Assembly (NCBI GenBank): GCA_033722075.1
Contig: JAWVZU010000088.1
Span: 1 to 13,120 of the forward strand
Direction: 5' to 3'
DNA: 13,120 bases
Source of the DNA: JAWVZU01 sp033722075
GTDB taxonomy: Bacteria; Pseudomonadota; Gammaproteobacteria; Xanthomonadales; SZUA-38
The notes below the pieces were generated by a model. It saw only the letters and a program-made list of their open reading frames with translations, had not been told where the DNA came from and did no database searches. A program made the translations under genes and the position numbers. Positions 6,335 to 13,120 of this stretch are shown here, in pieces; position 1 is the stretch's first letter; the number at the start of each line of letters is the position of its first letter.

Positions 6335-7821
6335 AGCGTCACCAGTTCATTGTCGTAGAGTGGCGCCTCACGAATCGCGGTCCTGGCCAGCCACTTCTCG
6401 CCGGCATCGATGGGCCGGCCCTGATGCAGGGAAGCCGGGTCCCCGAGCCCGTCCGGCTTGGCGTTATGGTGGATGACCGCCGTGCCCGGCGCGCCATCAA
6501 CCACCGTATCGGACGCCGGATAGAAGGTCTCTCCGCCGGACTCGGCGACGATCAGGTGAATCAGGGCGGTCATGATCCGCTGACCACCGAAATCGCCGAC
6601 TTCCCGGTGCCGCTCCATACGCTCGGCGTCGAAATAGTCCACGTGCGGGCTGTACTCGTGTCCAACGCTGTAGCGAAGGACCGACATCGGCTCGAAATGC
6701 TTTTGCCCCACCTGGGTCACCAAGGCGAAGCGAGCCGTGAGGTTCCGCGTCACCGGCGTCGCCAGATGCTGGGCGATGATCGCGCATTCGCCGTCGAAGG
6801 CATCGATTTCGACGGCTTTTCGGGCCTGTTCCCGGGCCTCGGCCGTGCCGACCAGAAGCGGCTGCGCGCTGTCCAGCAGGTGGGCGATCTCCTCTTCGCT
6901 GGCGAACCCGGGGATACGGAATACCCGCGGTGACCACGAACAGGCTTCCGGCGAAAAGCTGCGGGGCCCGCGGCGCCGGATCTCGAAGCCCCGGGTGTCC
7001 GGCTGCAGGCTCAGTTCCGCCAGGGCCAGCTCCGCGTAGTTCTGCTCGACCAGTTCATTGAACCGGGTCAGATACTCGGGGTCATCCTCGCCGATCGAAA
7101 GCGCCCTGAGTTGCTGTCCCAGCGTCCGGAGGTTCTGCTTGATCTCGTCGGCCAGTTCGCGGGATCGGTTCCGAGAGTTCTCGTCCAGGCCCTCCAGCAT
7201 GCCCTGCCAGCGAGACTCGGCGCCGGGAAAGCCCCGGGCGGAAGCCAGCTCCATCCAGGCCGCGGCGATCGTCGCGTCCACCGGAACGCCGCTGCCCTGA
7301 CCGTAGCGCAGGCTGGCCAGTACAAACGCCAGGGTATGCCCCTGGGCGGCCGCCCGGAGTACCAGATTGGACGCTTCGACCTCGTCCCGGTCGCAACCGA
7401 TGCCTTCGCTGTAAAGGTAGGCGGTCTGGCAGAGGACGCTGGGAAATCCATAGCCTGCCAGCTGCCGATAGAGAGAAAAGGTCTTGGCCGGGTCCTCGGC
7501 AACGCCGTAACCGAACTGGTACAGGTCCGCCAACCGCTCGACCGCCGCCGGGTCACCGGCCCGCGCCGCATCCTCGTAGCATTGGCGGGCAACCGATCCC
7601 GCATTCTCCAGAGAGGCATGCTGAAGGTGGACGTTGCCCTTGATCAGCAGCGCCGAGAGACGACCCGCCTCGATCGCCCGCTCCAGCCAGTCCATCCCCT
7701 CCCGAAAGGAGCCGCTGCCGGGCGGCGCGGCGGAAAGCAATTCGAGGGCATACTCCTCGGCAGCCTCCGGATCCCCGGACTTGGCGCGTGAAGCCAGCGA
7801 GTTGGCGTCAGATTCAACCAT
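6331..7821 (-). CDS. Sel1-repeat protein fused to prolyl-4-hydroxylase-like 2OG oxygenase
   Basis: Two-part cytoplasmic protein of 496 residues. Residues about 40-205 are helical Sel1-like repeats, shown by CYEDAARAGDPAAVERLADLY, YGVAEDPAKTFSLY and YLYSEGIGCDRDEVEA. Residues about 290-490 are a P4H-type dioxygenase: H393 and D395 in SPHVDYFDAER, GGETFYP at 429-435, distal H466 in SLHQGRP and 2OG-binding K476 (H-x9-K). The catalytic set is complete. The repeat arm probably holds a protein partner or substrate; that is inference. The start ATG at 7821 is 27 bases after the sulfotransferase stop, and a TATAAT box lies 8 bases before it. Its TGA overlaps the TTG start of the next oxygenase. The substrate is unknown. 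Confidence 0.88.
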   Translation of the reverse strand: MVESDANSLASRAKSGDPEAAEEYALELLSAAPPGSGSFREGMDWLERAIEAGRLSALLIKGNVHLQHASLENAGSVARQCYEDAARAGDPAAVERLADLYQFGYGVAEDPAKTFSLYRQLAGYGFPSVLCQTAYLYSEGIGCDRDEVEASNLVLRAAAQGHTLAFVLASLRYGQGSGVPVDATIAAAWMELASARGFPGAESRWQGMLEGLDENSRNRSRELADEIKQNLRTLGQQLRALSIGEDDPEYLTRFNELVEQNYAELALAELSLQPDTRGFEIRRRGPRSFSPEACSWSPRVFRIPGFASEEEIAHLLDSAQPLLVGTAEAREQARKAVEIDAFDGECAIIAQHLATPVTRNLTARFALVTQVGQKHFEPMSVLRYSVGHEYSPHVDYFDAERMERHREVGDFGGQRIMTALIHLIVAESGGETFYPASDTVVDGAPGTAVIHHNAKPDGLGDPASLHQGRPIDAGEKWLARTAIREAPLYDNELVTL

Positions 7822-7829
7822 GCCGACGC

Positions 7830-7835
7830 ATTATA
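7830..7835 (-). promoter_or_regulatory. TATAAT box 8 bases before the Sel1-oxygenase start
   Basis: On the - strand a perfect -10 hexamer is followed by GCGTCGGC and the ATG. Transcription from it would start within a base or two of the start codon, giving a leaderless or near-leaderless internal transcript. The -35 region 17 bases upstream is TTACGC, a poor match. It may be an internal operon promoter. Confidence 0.35.
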
Positions 7836-7848
7836 TCCGGCCCCGGTC

Positions 7849-9414
7849 TCAGGCGTAATCCAGCCGCGCCAGGACGGGCGCCAGCAGGTCGGCTACCGCC
7901 TCGATCGGTTTGCGATAGTTGCGCCAGCGGCCGGTCGCCGAACGGTTGATGGGTCGAGTCACCTGGGCATAGCTCGGGGTGTTGATGCGCGTCCCACGCA
8001 TCTGCCGATGGAAATCGAGCACCTCGGGACGCCATTCCAGCTCCAGGAAATCCAGGATCGCCCGAATGTTCGCTTCAGGTTCCTCGACCAGTGCTTCATA
8101 ACGGATCCGATGGGCATTGATCTGTCGTCGCTCAAGCGCATCCAGGCCCAGATCCATGACGGCCCGGTAGTATGCAGCGGTGGTCCGCCAGTCGAGGAAA
8201 TGGCTCATCGCCTCGTTGATGCCGAAGACCTGGAAGAAGCAGCTGAGGCAGACGTCGCGCGGATCCCGCACCGCGAACAGCACGCGGGCCCTTGGAAACA
8301 GCTGGTTGATGAGCCCCAGGTAGACCGTGTTCAGCGGCAGCTTGTCGACCCACAGGCGGGCTGTTTCCGAGTCCTTCGCGGCCACCAGACGCTCGAGGTA
8401 CCGATCCGCCAGCACCCTTGCCTGCTCCGCCCCCAATTCGCCTTCACTCGCCATGAACCGTTCGATCGCGGGCAGGAGGATAGGCTGCTCTTCGAGGACG
8501 CCGACATCCGGATGAGCGGCGAGGATTCGATCCATCAGGGTGGTTCCCGATCGCGGAAAGCCCAGCAGAAAAACCGGCGTCGCGTCGCTAGCGGACGAAG
8601 CCGGAGCAGGACGATCGAGGAGTGCCGCGACCCGGCGCACCGTGGCCAGCGCGTAAGGGCCCTGCCCGGTCATGGCACGGACCGACGGCGCTGTGGCGAG
8701 GGCACGGTTCGCCTCGACGAATCCGGCAAAGGCCCGCGCGAACTGCCCGGCCCGGTCATCCAGCTGGGCCTGCCTGCCAAGCACCAGGGCCCGGTTGACC
8801 GGTGAGGTTGCCGACGAGGCCAACGTCCCGAGTCGCTCCCGCGCCGATTCGTCCCGTCCGGACTTGGCTTCGACCGTGGCCAGCACGTAGCCCGCCTTGA
8901 AGTGATCCGGCCGTGCGGCCAGGGCTTTCCGAGCCGCGTTTTCAGCCGCGCCATCCTCGTTGCGCTGCTCTTCGAGCTGCGCCAGAGTCGCCAGCGCATC
9001 CGGGTCGTCCGCGCTCACCGCGAGCGCCGCCTCCAGGTCCGCTCGCGCCAGGTCCTCCCGATCCAGCTCGATCGACAGTTCCGCAGCCTGCACCAGGGCT
9101 TTTACCTGCCCGGACCCGGCTTCCTCGGCGATACGTCGATAGTGAAGCCGGGAACGCTCGAGTTGCCCGACCTGTCGCAGGAGAAGCGCGAGGTTGCGGC
9201 GCGCTTCACGATCGCCGGGGTTCTTGTCGACAAGCGCTTCGAGCTGCTCTATGGCCGCCTCCTGCCGCCCCTGCGCGGCCCACGCCAGGGCCATCAGGTG
9301 GGTCGCTCCGGGGTGACCGGGTTGAGCCGCCAGGATCTGCTCGCAGGTGCGCTCAGCGGCGTCCGCCTGTCCCTGCTGCAGCTGCGTCGCCGCGGCCTTG
9401 AGCGTGGCGCTCAT
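7849..9414 (-). CDS. TPR-repeat sulfotransferase
   Basis: Protein of 521 residues with N-terminal tetratricopeptide helices (about 1-240) and a C-terminal PAPS-dependent sulfotransferase (about 278-520). The 5'-phosphosulfate-binding loop is FLLGFPRSGTT (PRSGTT at 287-292). EE at 308-309 is placed like the catalytic Glu region of tyrosylprotein sulfotransferases. VDKLPLN (356-362) and the 3'-phosphate-binding VRDPRDVCLS (382-391) follow. The enzyme moves sulfate from PAPS to a hydroxyl. The resemblance to the tyrosylprotein-sulfotransferase branch (bacterial example RaxST) and the TPR arm make a peptide or protein acceptor plausible but unproven. The ATG at 9414 overlaps the upstream TGA as ATGA, and 27 bases separate the stop from the next gene. 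It is the only sulfotransferase among four oxygenases. Confidence 0.9.
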   Translation of the reverse strand: MSATLKAAATQLQQGQADAAERTCEQILAAQPGHPGATHLMALAWAAQGRQEAAIEQLEALVDKNPGDREARRNLALLLRQVGQLERSRLHYRRIAEEAGSGQVKALVQAAELSIELDREDLARADLEAALAVSADDPDALATLAQLEEQRNEDGAAENAARKALAARPDHFKAGYVLATVEAKSGRDESARERLGTLASSATSPVNRALVLGRQAQLDDRAGQFARAFAGFVEANRALATAPSVRAMTGQGPYALATVRRVAALLDRPAPASSASDATPVFLLGFPRSGTTLMDRILAAHPDVGVLEEQPILLPAIERFMASEGELGAEQARVLADRYLERLVAAKDSETARLWVDKLPLNTVYLGLINQLFPRARVLFAVRDPRDVCLSCFFQVFGINEAMSHFLDWRTTAAYYRAVMDLGLDALERRQINAHRIRYEALVEEPEANIRAILDFLELEWRPEVLDFHRQMRGTRINTPSYAQVTRPINRSATGRWRNYRKPIEAVADLLAPVLARLDYA

Positions 9415-11327
9415 GTGGGAACCAGGTCGAAGGAAATGCTGATCCGCCGATCTTCGGAACGGTGGGGAATCGTGCGATGGAACAGGTAGGACGGAAAGAG
9501 CAGCAGCAGTCCGGGCTCGGGACGAATGAGTTCGAGATACGAGTCCGGCGCGAAAGGCACATCGGTGTGCGGTCTGCCGAATTCGATCCAGCCGGCCGGG
9601 TCGGCCTCGTCTCTGCCCAGGTCGGATGGCAGTTCGACGTAATAGGCACCCGAAAGCCAGGATTCTTCGTGGATGTGGGTGTCGATGTTGCCGCCGCCGT
9701 GGACCAGCGTCGCCCAGACATTGAGCTCGTAGTCGGGCCCGGGAATCGCCTGCAGAAATGGATCCTGCGGATCCGCCTGGCAGGTGGTGCGTAGCTGCTC
9801 GATGATTTCCCGCAGGCGCCTGCCGAAACCCATGATCGCCGGTGTTTCGTCAGCCAGCAGTTCTTCGGTCAGCGCGCCGTTGCGGGCGGCCAGCCCGACC
9901 GGCTCCCAGCGCAGGAGCGAATGGCTGGCGATGTCCTCGGCGAGCGCTGCATTGAGCGTCCCGATGTCGGCGAAGCCTCGCGGCGGGACAACCTGCGTCC
10001 GCCGGATATGCGACTTGAATCCAAGGTAGCGCTCGGCCTCATCGTGCCGCCCCAGGTGCTGCAGGGCCACGGCACGATGGGCTATCGCGCGCTGGTCGAC
10101 CGGTGCGTGCCTCAGGGCCTCATCCAGCGATTCCAGCGCATCCTCATGACTACCGCTCTTGATCAGGTTGATGCCGAGCTGGCGCGGCGGACGGGGATCT
10201 TCCGGGGAGCGGGCCGCGGCCTCGCGGTATACCTCGGCCGCGTGCTCCAGCGCACCGAGGCGTGTGAGGTGGTCACCCAGGTCCACGCCAAAGGTCGGAT
10301 TCTCCGGCGCCAGTGCAACCGCCTGGCGCAGCGATTCGGTCGCGACGTCCGGGTCATCGAGTTTGGCCTGGATGAGACCCCGGCAATGAGCCGCCGGCGC
10401 ATGTCCGGGATTAAGCGCCAGACAGGCCTCGGCGGCAGCGAGACCGGCCTGAAGATCGGCCTTGTCGGTTCGCTTGGACAGCAGCGCGGCCAGGTTGAAA
10501 TGGTAGCGGGGGATCGACGGCGCCAGGCGACAGGCTTCCCGCGCGGCGGCGATCGCGTCGGCCTGGCGACCGACCCGGGACCGCGCCGCGGCCGCGAGGC
10601 TCCAGGCTTCGGGGTCGCCCGGCGCCTGCTCGAGGACGCCTTCCAGGATCTCCACGGCGGTTCGCAGCTCCCCGCCGGCCAGCAGGAGTTGGCCTTGTCG
10701 CAGGTCCAGACGCGGCGAATTGCCGAGCAGTTCTCGGGCCCGCGCCAGGACAGTTCTTGCCCGGTCGAGTTCCCCGGCAAAAATCAATGCTTCCAGGAGA
10801 CCGTCGTGGAGGCCCGGTTCCCTTGGGTGGCTCTCGAGCGCCTTCTCGAGCGCCTCTACCGCTCGCGTCGCCTGCCCCTGCCCGCTCCAGTGACGAGCCA
10901 GCGCTCGTGCAACCTGGGCGTTCTCTGCGGGTTGCCGGGCAAGCACTTCCAGGGCCGCCTCGGGTCTGCCCCGCGCCTGCTCCATCGCGGCAAGGTTGAT
11001 CGCCGCAGGGATCATGCGGGGCGCCCGGTCCAGGGCCTGGCGGAAGGCCTCGGCAGCGGCCTCCCAGCGCCGACCCTGCTGATGGACCACACCGAGGTTG
11101 TACCAGCCATTGGGATCCGCCGGCCGCCGTTCCACGTAATCCCCCAGGTAGCGCACGGCCTTGTCGGGATCGCCTGCCTGCGCAGAACCGAGACCAAGGA
11201 TCAGGTACGCCTCGGCCATCTCCGGATCGGTTGCCACGATCGACTCGCAGATCTCCGCCGCCTCGCCGAGCCTCCCGGCCTGTGCCAGTTGGCCGGCTTG
11301 CTGCAGTTGGGCCCGCAGGTCGCTCAC
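9411..11327 (-). CDS. TPR protein fused to putative 2OG-Fe(II) oxygenase (2OG-FeII_Oxy_5 type)
   Basis: Protein of 638 residues from GTG 11327. The first ~430 residues are a long run of TPR units, for example GWYNLGVVHQQGRRWEAAAEAFRQAL and ALESLDEALRHAP. The C-terminal ~180 residues resemble the putative 2OG-Fe(II) oxygenase family often found at the end of TPR proteins (PF13759 by memory): THIHEESWLSGAYYVELP, then PGLLLLFPSYLFHRTIP and RRISISFDL. Likely metal ligands are H551 and/or H553 (with E555) and H617; Arg627 or Arg628 would bind 2OG. GTG 11327 is preferred over the longer in-frame start at 11396 because it has GAGG 5 bases upstream and overlaps the previous TGA as GTGA. The extra 23 residues would lie inside the previous gene. 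The substrate is unknown. Confidence 0.88.
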   Translation of the reverse strand: MSDLRAQLQQAGQLAQAGRLGEAAEICESIVATDPEMAEAYLILGLGSAQAGDPDKAVRYLGDYVERRPADPNGWYNLGVVHQQGRRWEAAAEAFRQALDRAPRMIPAAINLAAMEQARGRPEAALEVLARQPAENAQVARALARHWSGQGQATRAVEALEKALESHPREPGLHDGLLEALIFAGELDRARTVLARARELLGNSPRLDLRQGQLLLAGGELRTAVEILEGVLEQAPGDPEAWSLAAAARSRVGRQADAIAAAREACRLAPSIPRYHFNLAALLSKRTDKADLQAGLAAAEACLALNPGHAPAAHCRGLIQAKLDDPDVATESLRQAVALAPENPTFGVDLGDHLTRLGALEHAAEVYREAAARSPEDPRPPRQLGINLIKSGSHEDALESLDEALRHAPVDQRAIAHRAVALQHLGRHDEAERYLGFKSHIRRTQVVPPRGFADIGTLNAALAEDIASHSLLRWEPVGLAARNGALTEELLADETPAIMGFGRRLREIIEQLRTTCQADPQDPFLQAIPGPDYELNVWATLVHGGGNIDTHIHEESWLSGAYYVELPSDLGRDEADPAGWIEFGRPHTDVPFAPDSYLELIRPEPGLLLLFPSYLFHRTIPHRSEDRRISISFDLVPT

Positions 11328-12028
11328 GCAGACCTCAACCAGCCGGTAATGCTGTAGCGCGGCTCTCCAGCGAAGGGCGTCACCATCGAGACGCAATGGT
11401 GGATCGGAACCTTGAATACGTTGAACGTGTTGAAAGCCGGAACGAAGGTGTCGATGACCCGACCGCTCCTGTCGGCAAAGTGCAGCAACCCGCCCCAGTC
11501 GGCGCGCCAGCGGCGGGTCAGACTCAGGACGAACGCAAAAAGCCTTCCCTCGTCCTCATAGGTGTCGTCATGGAGCGTCAGGAAATGGCCGGGCCGATAG
11601 CTCGTGGCCTGGCAATCCGCCTTGACGATGCGGTTATCTCCGGTGAGCTCCCGTGCAAAACCCAGGAATTGCGGACTGTTGAGCGCCTCGACCATGCGGT
11701 GCAGCAGAAGGTCCGGATTTTGCTTGGCGAGATACGCGGTGATCATCTGGTAGCTCTCGTAGGCAAACGAGAAGCCGTTGACCGCCCGCTTCGAGCAGGC
11801 GTCGAGGATCTCACGGCGCTGGGCATCATCGAGGCGAGCGTACTCTTCGGCAGACAGCGTGCGGGACGCCTCGTCGTCACGCAGGGCCAGCGACCACGGA
11901 ACCTCGCCGTGGAGACACGTGAACAGCGAATCCGCCAAAGCCGGTTCGAGCAGGCCCGGTAATTGGGTCCGACCCACGTCGGCCAGCCGAGCGGCGGCAT
12001 CGGTCCATTGCAGTTCCTTGTTCAGCAT
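11324..12028 (-). CDS. 2OG-Fe(II) oxygenase, Ofd1/Tpa1-like prolyl-hydroxylase type
   Basis: First gene of the operon, 234 residues. The C-terminal half is a 2OG dioxygenase core: RPGHFLTLHDDTYEDEG gives H153 and D155, WGGLLHF (178-184) is the usual strand after it, FKVPIHHCVSMV gives distal His211, and RYSITGW gives Arg224 as the 2OG anchor. The Arg anchor and HDD motif resemble the Ofd1/Tpa1/OGFOD1-like prolyl hydroxylases rather than the H-x9-K P4H type encoded at the other end of the operon. The N-terminal ~130 residues are helical without a motif I recognise. The ATG at 12028 has no Shine-Dalgarno but a TATAAT box ends 6 bases upstream. Its stop overlaps the next GTG (GTGA). A protein substrate is a reasonable inference, not shown. 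Confidence 0.83.
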   Translation of the reverse strand: MLNKELQWTDAAARLADVGRTQLPGLLEPALADSLFTCLHGEVPWSLALRDDEASRTLSAEEYARLDDAQRREILDACSKRAVNGFSFAYESYQMITAYLAKQNPDLLLHRMVEALNSPQFLGFARELTGDNRIVKADCQATSYRPGHFLTLHDDTYEDEGRLFAFVLSLTRRWRADWGGLLHFADRSGRVIDTFVPAFNTFNVFKVPIHHCVSMVTPFAGEPRYSITGWLRSA

Positions 12029-12034
12029 CCGGGA

Positions 12035-12040
12035 ATTATA
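12035..12040 (-). promoter_or_regulatory. TATAAT box 6 bases before the first operon gene
   Basis: On the - strand TATAAT is followed by TCCCGG and the ATG at 12028, with no ribosome-binding site between. Initiation at the usual distance would fall on or next to the A of ATG, so the operon mRNA would be leaderless. The -35 position 17 bases upstream (GGATTT) falls in the terminator of the receptor gene and matches poorly. Confidence 0.45.
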
Positions 12041-12052
12041 GGAAATGTGGAC

Positions 12053-12088
12053 AAAAAAAATCCCGCGGCCCCTGAGGACCGCGGGATT
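12053..12088 (-). terminator. Rho-independent terminator of the TonB-dependent receptor gene
   Basis: On the - strand AATCCCGCGG pairs perfectly with CCGCGGGATT (12079-12088 with 12059-12068), with further G-U and G-C pairs towards a 4-base loop. A run of eight T (12060-12053) follows. The hairpin begins 37 bases after the receptor stop. The + strand has no T-run, so it is one-directional. Confidence 0.92.
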
Positions 12089-12108
12089 CCTGAAGCGCTA
12101 AACGCTCA

Positions 12109-12134
12109 GACTTCCTAAGTCAGACTTAGAAGTC
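12109..12134. repeat. Imperfect palindrome over the receptor stop codon
   Basis: GACTTCCTAAGTC (12109-12121) and GACTTAGAAGTC (12123-12134) are complementary except for one bulged base, around a single A. The element overlaps the TAA of the receptor gene (12126-12128) and lies upstream of its terminator. It could fold at the mRNA 3' end or bind a protein; the function is unknown. Confidence 0.5.
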
Positions 12135-13120
12135 CACCGTCACGCGCACGTACGGGAAGCGTCCCGGGGTGCGGTAGTCGGCTGCGTTGTAGCTGTTGGC
12201 GAACGCCGTCGTCGACAGGGGCGGACCCTTGTCCCAGATGTTGTTAACACCAAACGTCAGACGCGTGTCGTAGTCGCTCAGGTGATAGCTGAGCTGCATA
12301 TCGTGGTAGCTGGTACCACCGATGCGACGCGCTTCGTTGCTGCCGTCACCGTCGCGATCCAGGTTACAGAACCCGAATGCGGCCGGAATGGCGCAGGTCT
12401 CATCCAGACCGTGGATATACTGGATGCCATAGGTGGCTTCCCAGTCGCCGTAGCTCCAGTTGACGTCGAGGTTCGACTTCCAGCGGGTGAACGCGGTATC
12501 GCCCGCGTTGAAGCCCAGGAAGTTGGTGAACACCGTTCCGCCATCCGGATTGCCGAAGTCAGGCGCGGTCTGCTCGTTCTTGCCCTGGTAGGCACCGTCC
12601 CAGACCACCCGGAAGAAGCCGAAATCGGTCTCCGGGAAGCTGTAGGACGCGAGGAAGTCCACACCTTCGACCTCGAAGGAGTTGACGTTCACGCCGGCAG
12701 CCAGCAGGTCCGTGACCTGGCCGATCACGCCGCGCTCGATGAGGTTGCAGAGCTGCAAGCTCTGGGCGCACGCGTTCAGCGTGGTCTGCGGACCGACGAA
12801 GCCGATGGCATCATCCAGCTCGATGTTGTAGTAGTCGACCGTCAGGTCCAGGCCGTCCAGCCAGCTCGGGCTGTAGACGAAACCAAACGTCACCGACTCG
12901 GAGGTCTCCGGCTGCAGGTTCGGGTTGGAACCCACGGTGATCCGGATCTGCGGATTGGGCTGTACGTACGAGCCATCCGCCGGCACGCCCTGGCTGATGC
13001 AGTTGTTGACCACATCCTGCGGCTGAGCGGACGCCGGGTCCGACAGACCGAGCATGTCGGAACACGGATCGGAGATGGTCGGGAACGAATCGCCCTGACC
13101 GCCGAACAGCTCGCCGATGG
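12126..13120 (-). CDS. TonB-dependent outer-membrane receptor, C-terminal part (5' end outside window)
   Basis: The frame is open to the window edge, so this is the last ~330 codons of a TonB-dependent receptor, an outer-membrane beta-barrel that imports ligands using TonB-ExbBD energy. Visible marks are ELFGGQGDSFPTISDPCSD, the family signature NPNLQPETSES followed by VTFGFVYSPSWLDGLDLTVDYYNIELDDAIG, VEGVDFLASYSF, then alternating barrel strands, LTFGVNNIWDKGPP and the final YVRVTVDF. The C-terminal Phe is the normal Bam-recognised end. Cys pairs in extracellular-loop regions (NACAQSLQLCN, ETCAIPAAFGFCNLD) fit large receptors of this group. The plug and TonB box are not in the window, so the ligand cannot be guessed. 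It has its own terminator, which separates it from the oxygenase operon on the same strand. Confidence 0.95.
   Translation of the reverse strand, partial: IGELFGGQGDSFPTISDPCSDMLGLSDPASAQPQDVVNNCISQGVPADGSYVQPNPQIRITVGSNPNLQPETSESVTFGFVYSPSWLDGLDLTVDYYNIELDDAIGFVGPQTTLNACAQSLQLCNLIERGVIGQVTDLLAAGVNVNSFEVEGVDFLASYSFPETDFGFFRVVWDGAYQGKNEQTAPDFGNPDGGTVFTNFLGFNAGDTAFTRWKSNLDVNWSYGDWEATYGIQYIHGLDETCAIPAAFGFCNLDRDGDGSNEARRIGGTSYHDMQLSYHLSDYDTRLTFGVNNIWDKGPPLSTTAFANSYNAADYRTPGRFPYVRVTVDF

Noticed and set aside
9921..11357. Long + strand open frame (478 codons) opposite the TPR-oxygenase gene
   Set aside because: The - strand frame has clear TPR units and an oxygenase domain. The + strand product is Arg/Gly-rich low-quality sequence of the kind that open frames opposite GC-rich genes produce.

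Overview
The window is GC-rich, densely coding DNA from a gammaproteobacterium. The order surE, pcm, YqaA-type membrane protein, nlpD, rpoS on the + strand is a gammaproteobacterial stress and cell-envelope block. The presence of the YqaA-type gene and the N-termini of Pcm and YqaA resemble what I remember of Xanthomonas-type (Lysobacterales) proteins. A relative such as Wenzhouxiangella is a guess that I cannot test from this sequence.

Left part (1-5572). The 3' part of a low-specificity L-threonine aldolase gene (+) converges on a Smr-domain nuclease gene (-). The Smr gene is divergent from surE. surE, pcm, the YqaA-type gene and nlpD are tightly packed, with overlaps at surE/pcm and YqaA/nlpD. 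rpoS follows 92 bases after nlpD. As written, rpoS carries an in-frame TAA at codon 65, exactly where the family has a conserved Glu, and the frame on both sides is a normal RpoS. It is therefore a fresh nonsense allele or a sequence error.

Middle (5573-5785). This gap between convergent transcription units holds an inverted repeat built of AT-rich heptamers and a possible 30-codon ORF (-) that looks like a signal or membrane peptide.

Right part (5786-12028, - strand). Five genes form one operon, read from high to low coordinates: a free-standing 2OG-Fe(II) oxygenase, a TPR protein fused to a different 2OG oxygenase, a TPR-sulfotransferase, a Sel1-repeat protein fused to a prolyl-4-hydroxylase-like oxygenase, and a second free-standing P4H-like oxygenase. 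Three of the four junctions are 4-base stop/start overlaps and the fourth is a 27-base gap. Four oxygenases of at least three subfamilies plus one sulfotransferase, three of them carrying helical-repeat arms, suggest a dedicated system that hydroxylates and sulfates a protein, peptide or other large substrate.

Right edge (12126-13120, - strand). The C-terminal barrel of a TonB-dependent receptor is followed by a strong intrinsic terminator. The operon promoter candidate lies directly behind it. A TATAAT box 6 bases before the first operon start codon, and another 8 bases before the Sel1 gene, suggest leaderless transcripts. The receptor is therefore probably expressed separately but may be the functional partner or target of the operon. 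No tRNA, rRNA, CRISPR array, transposase or integrase was seen.
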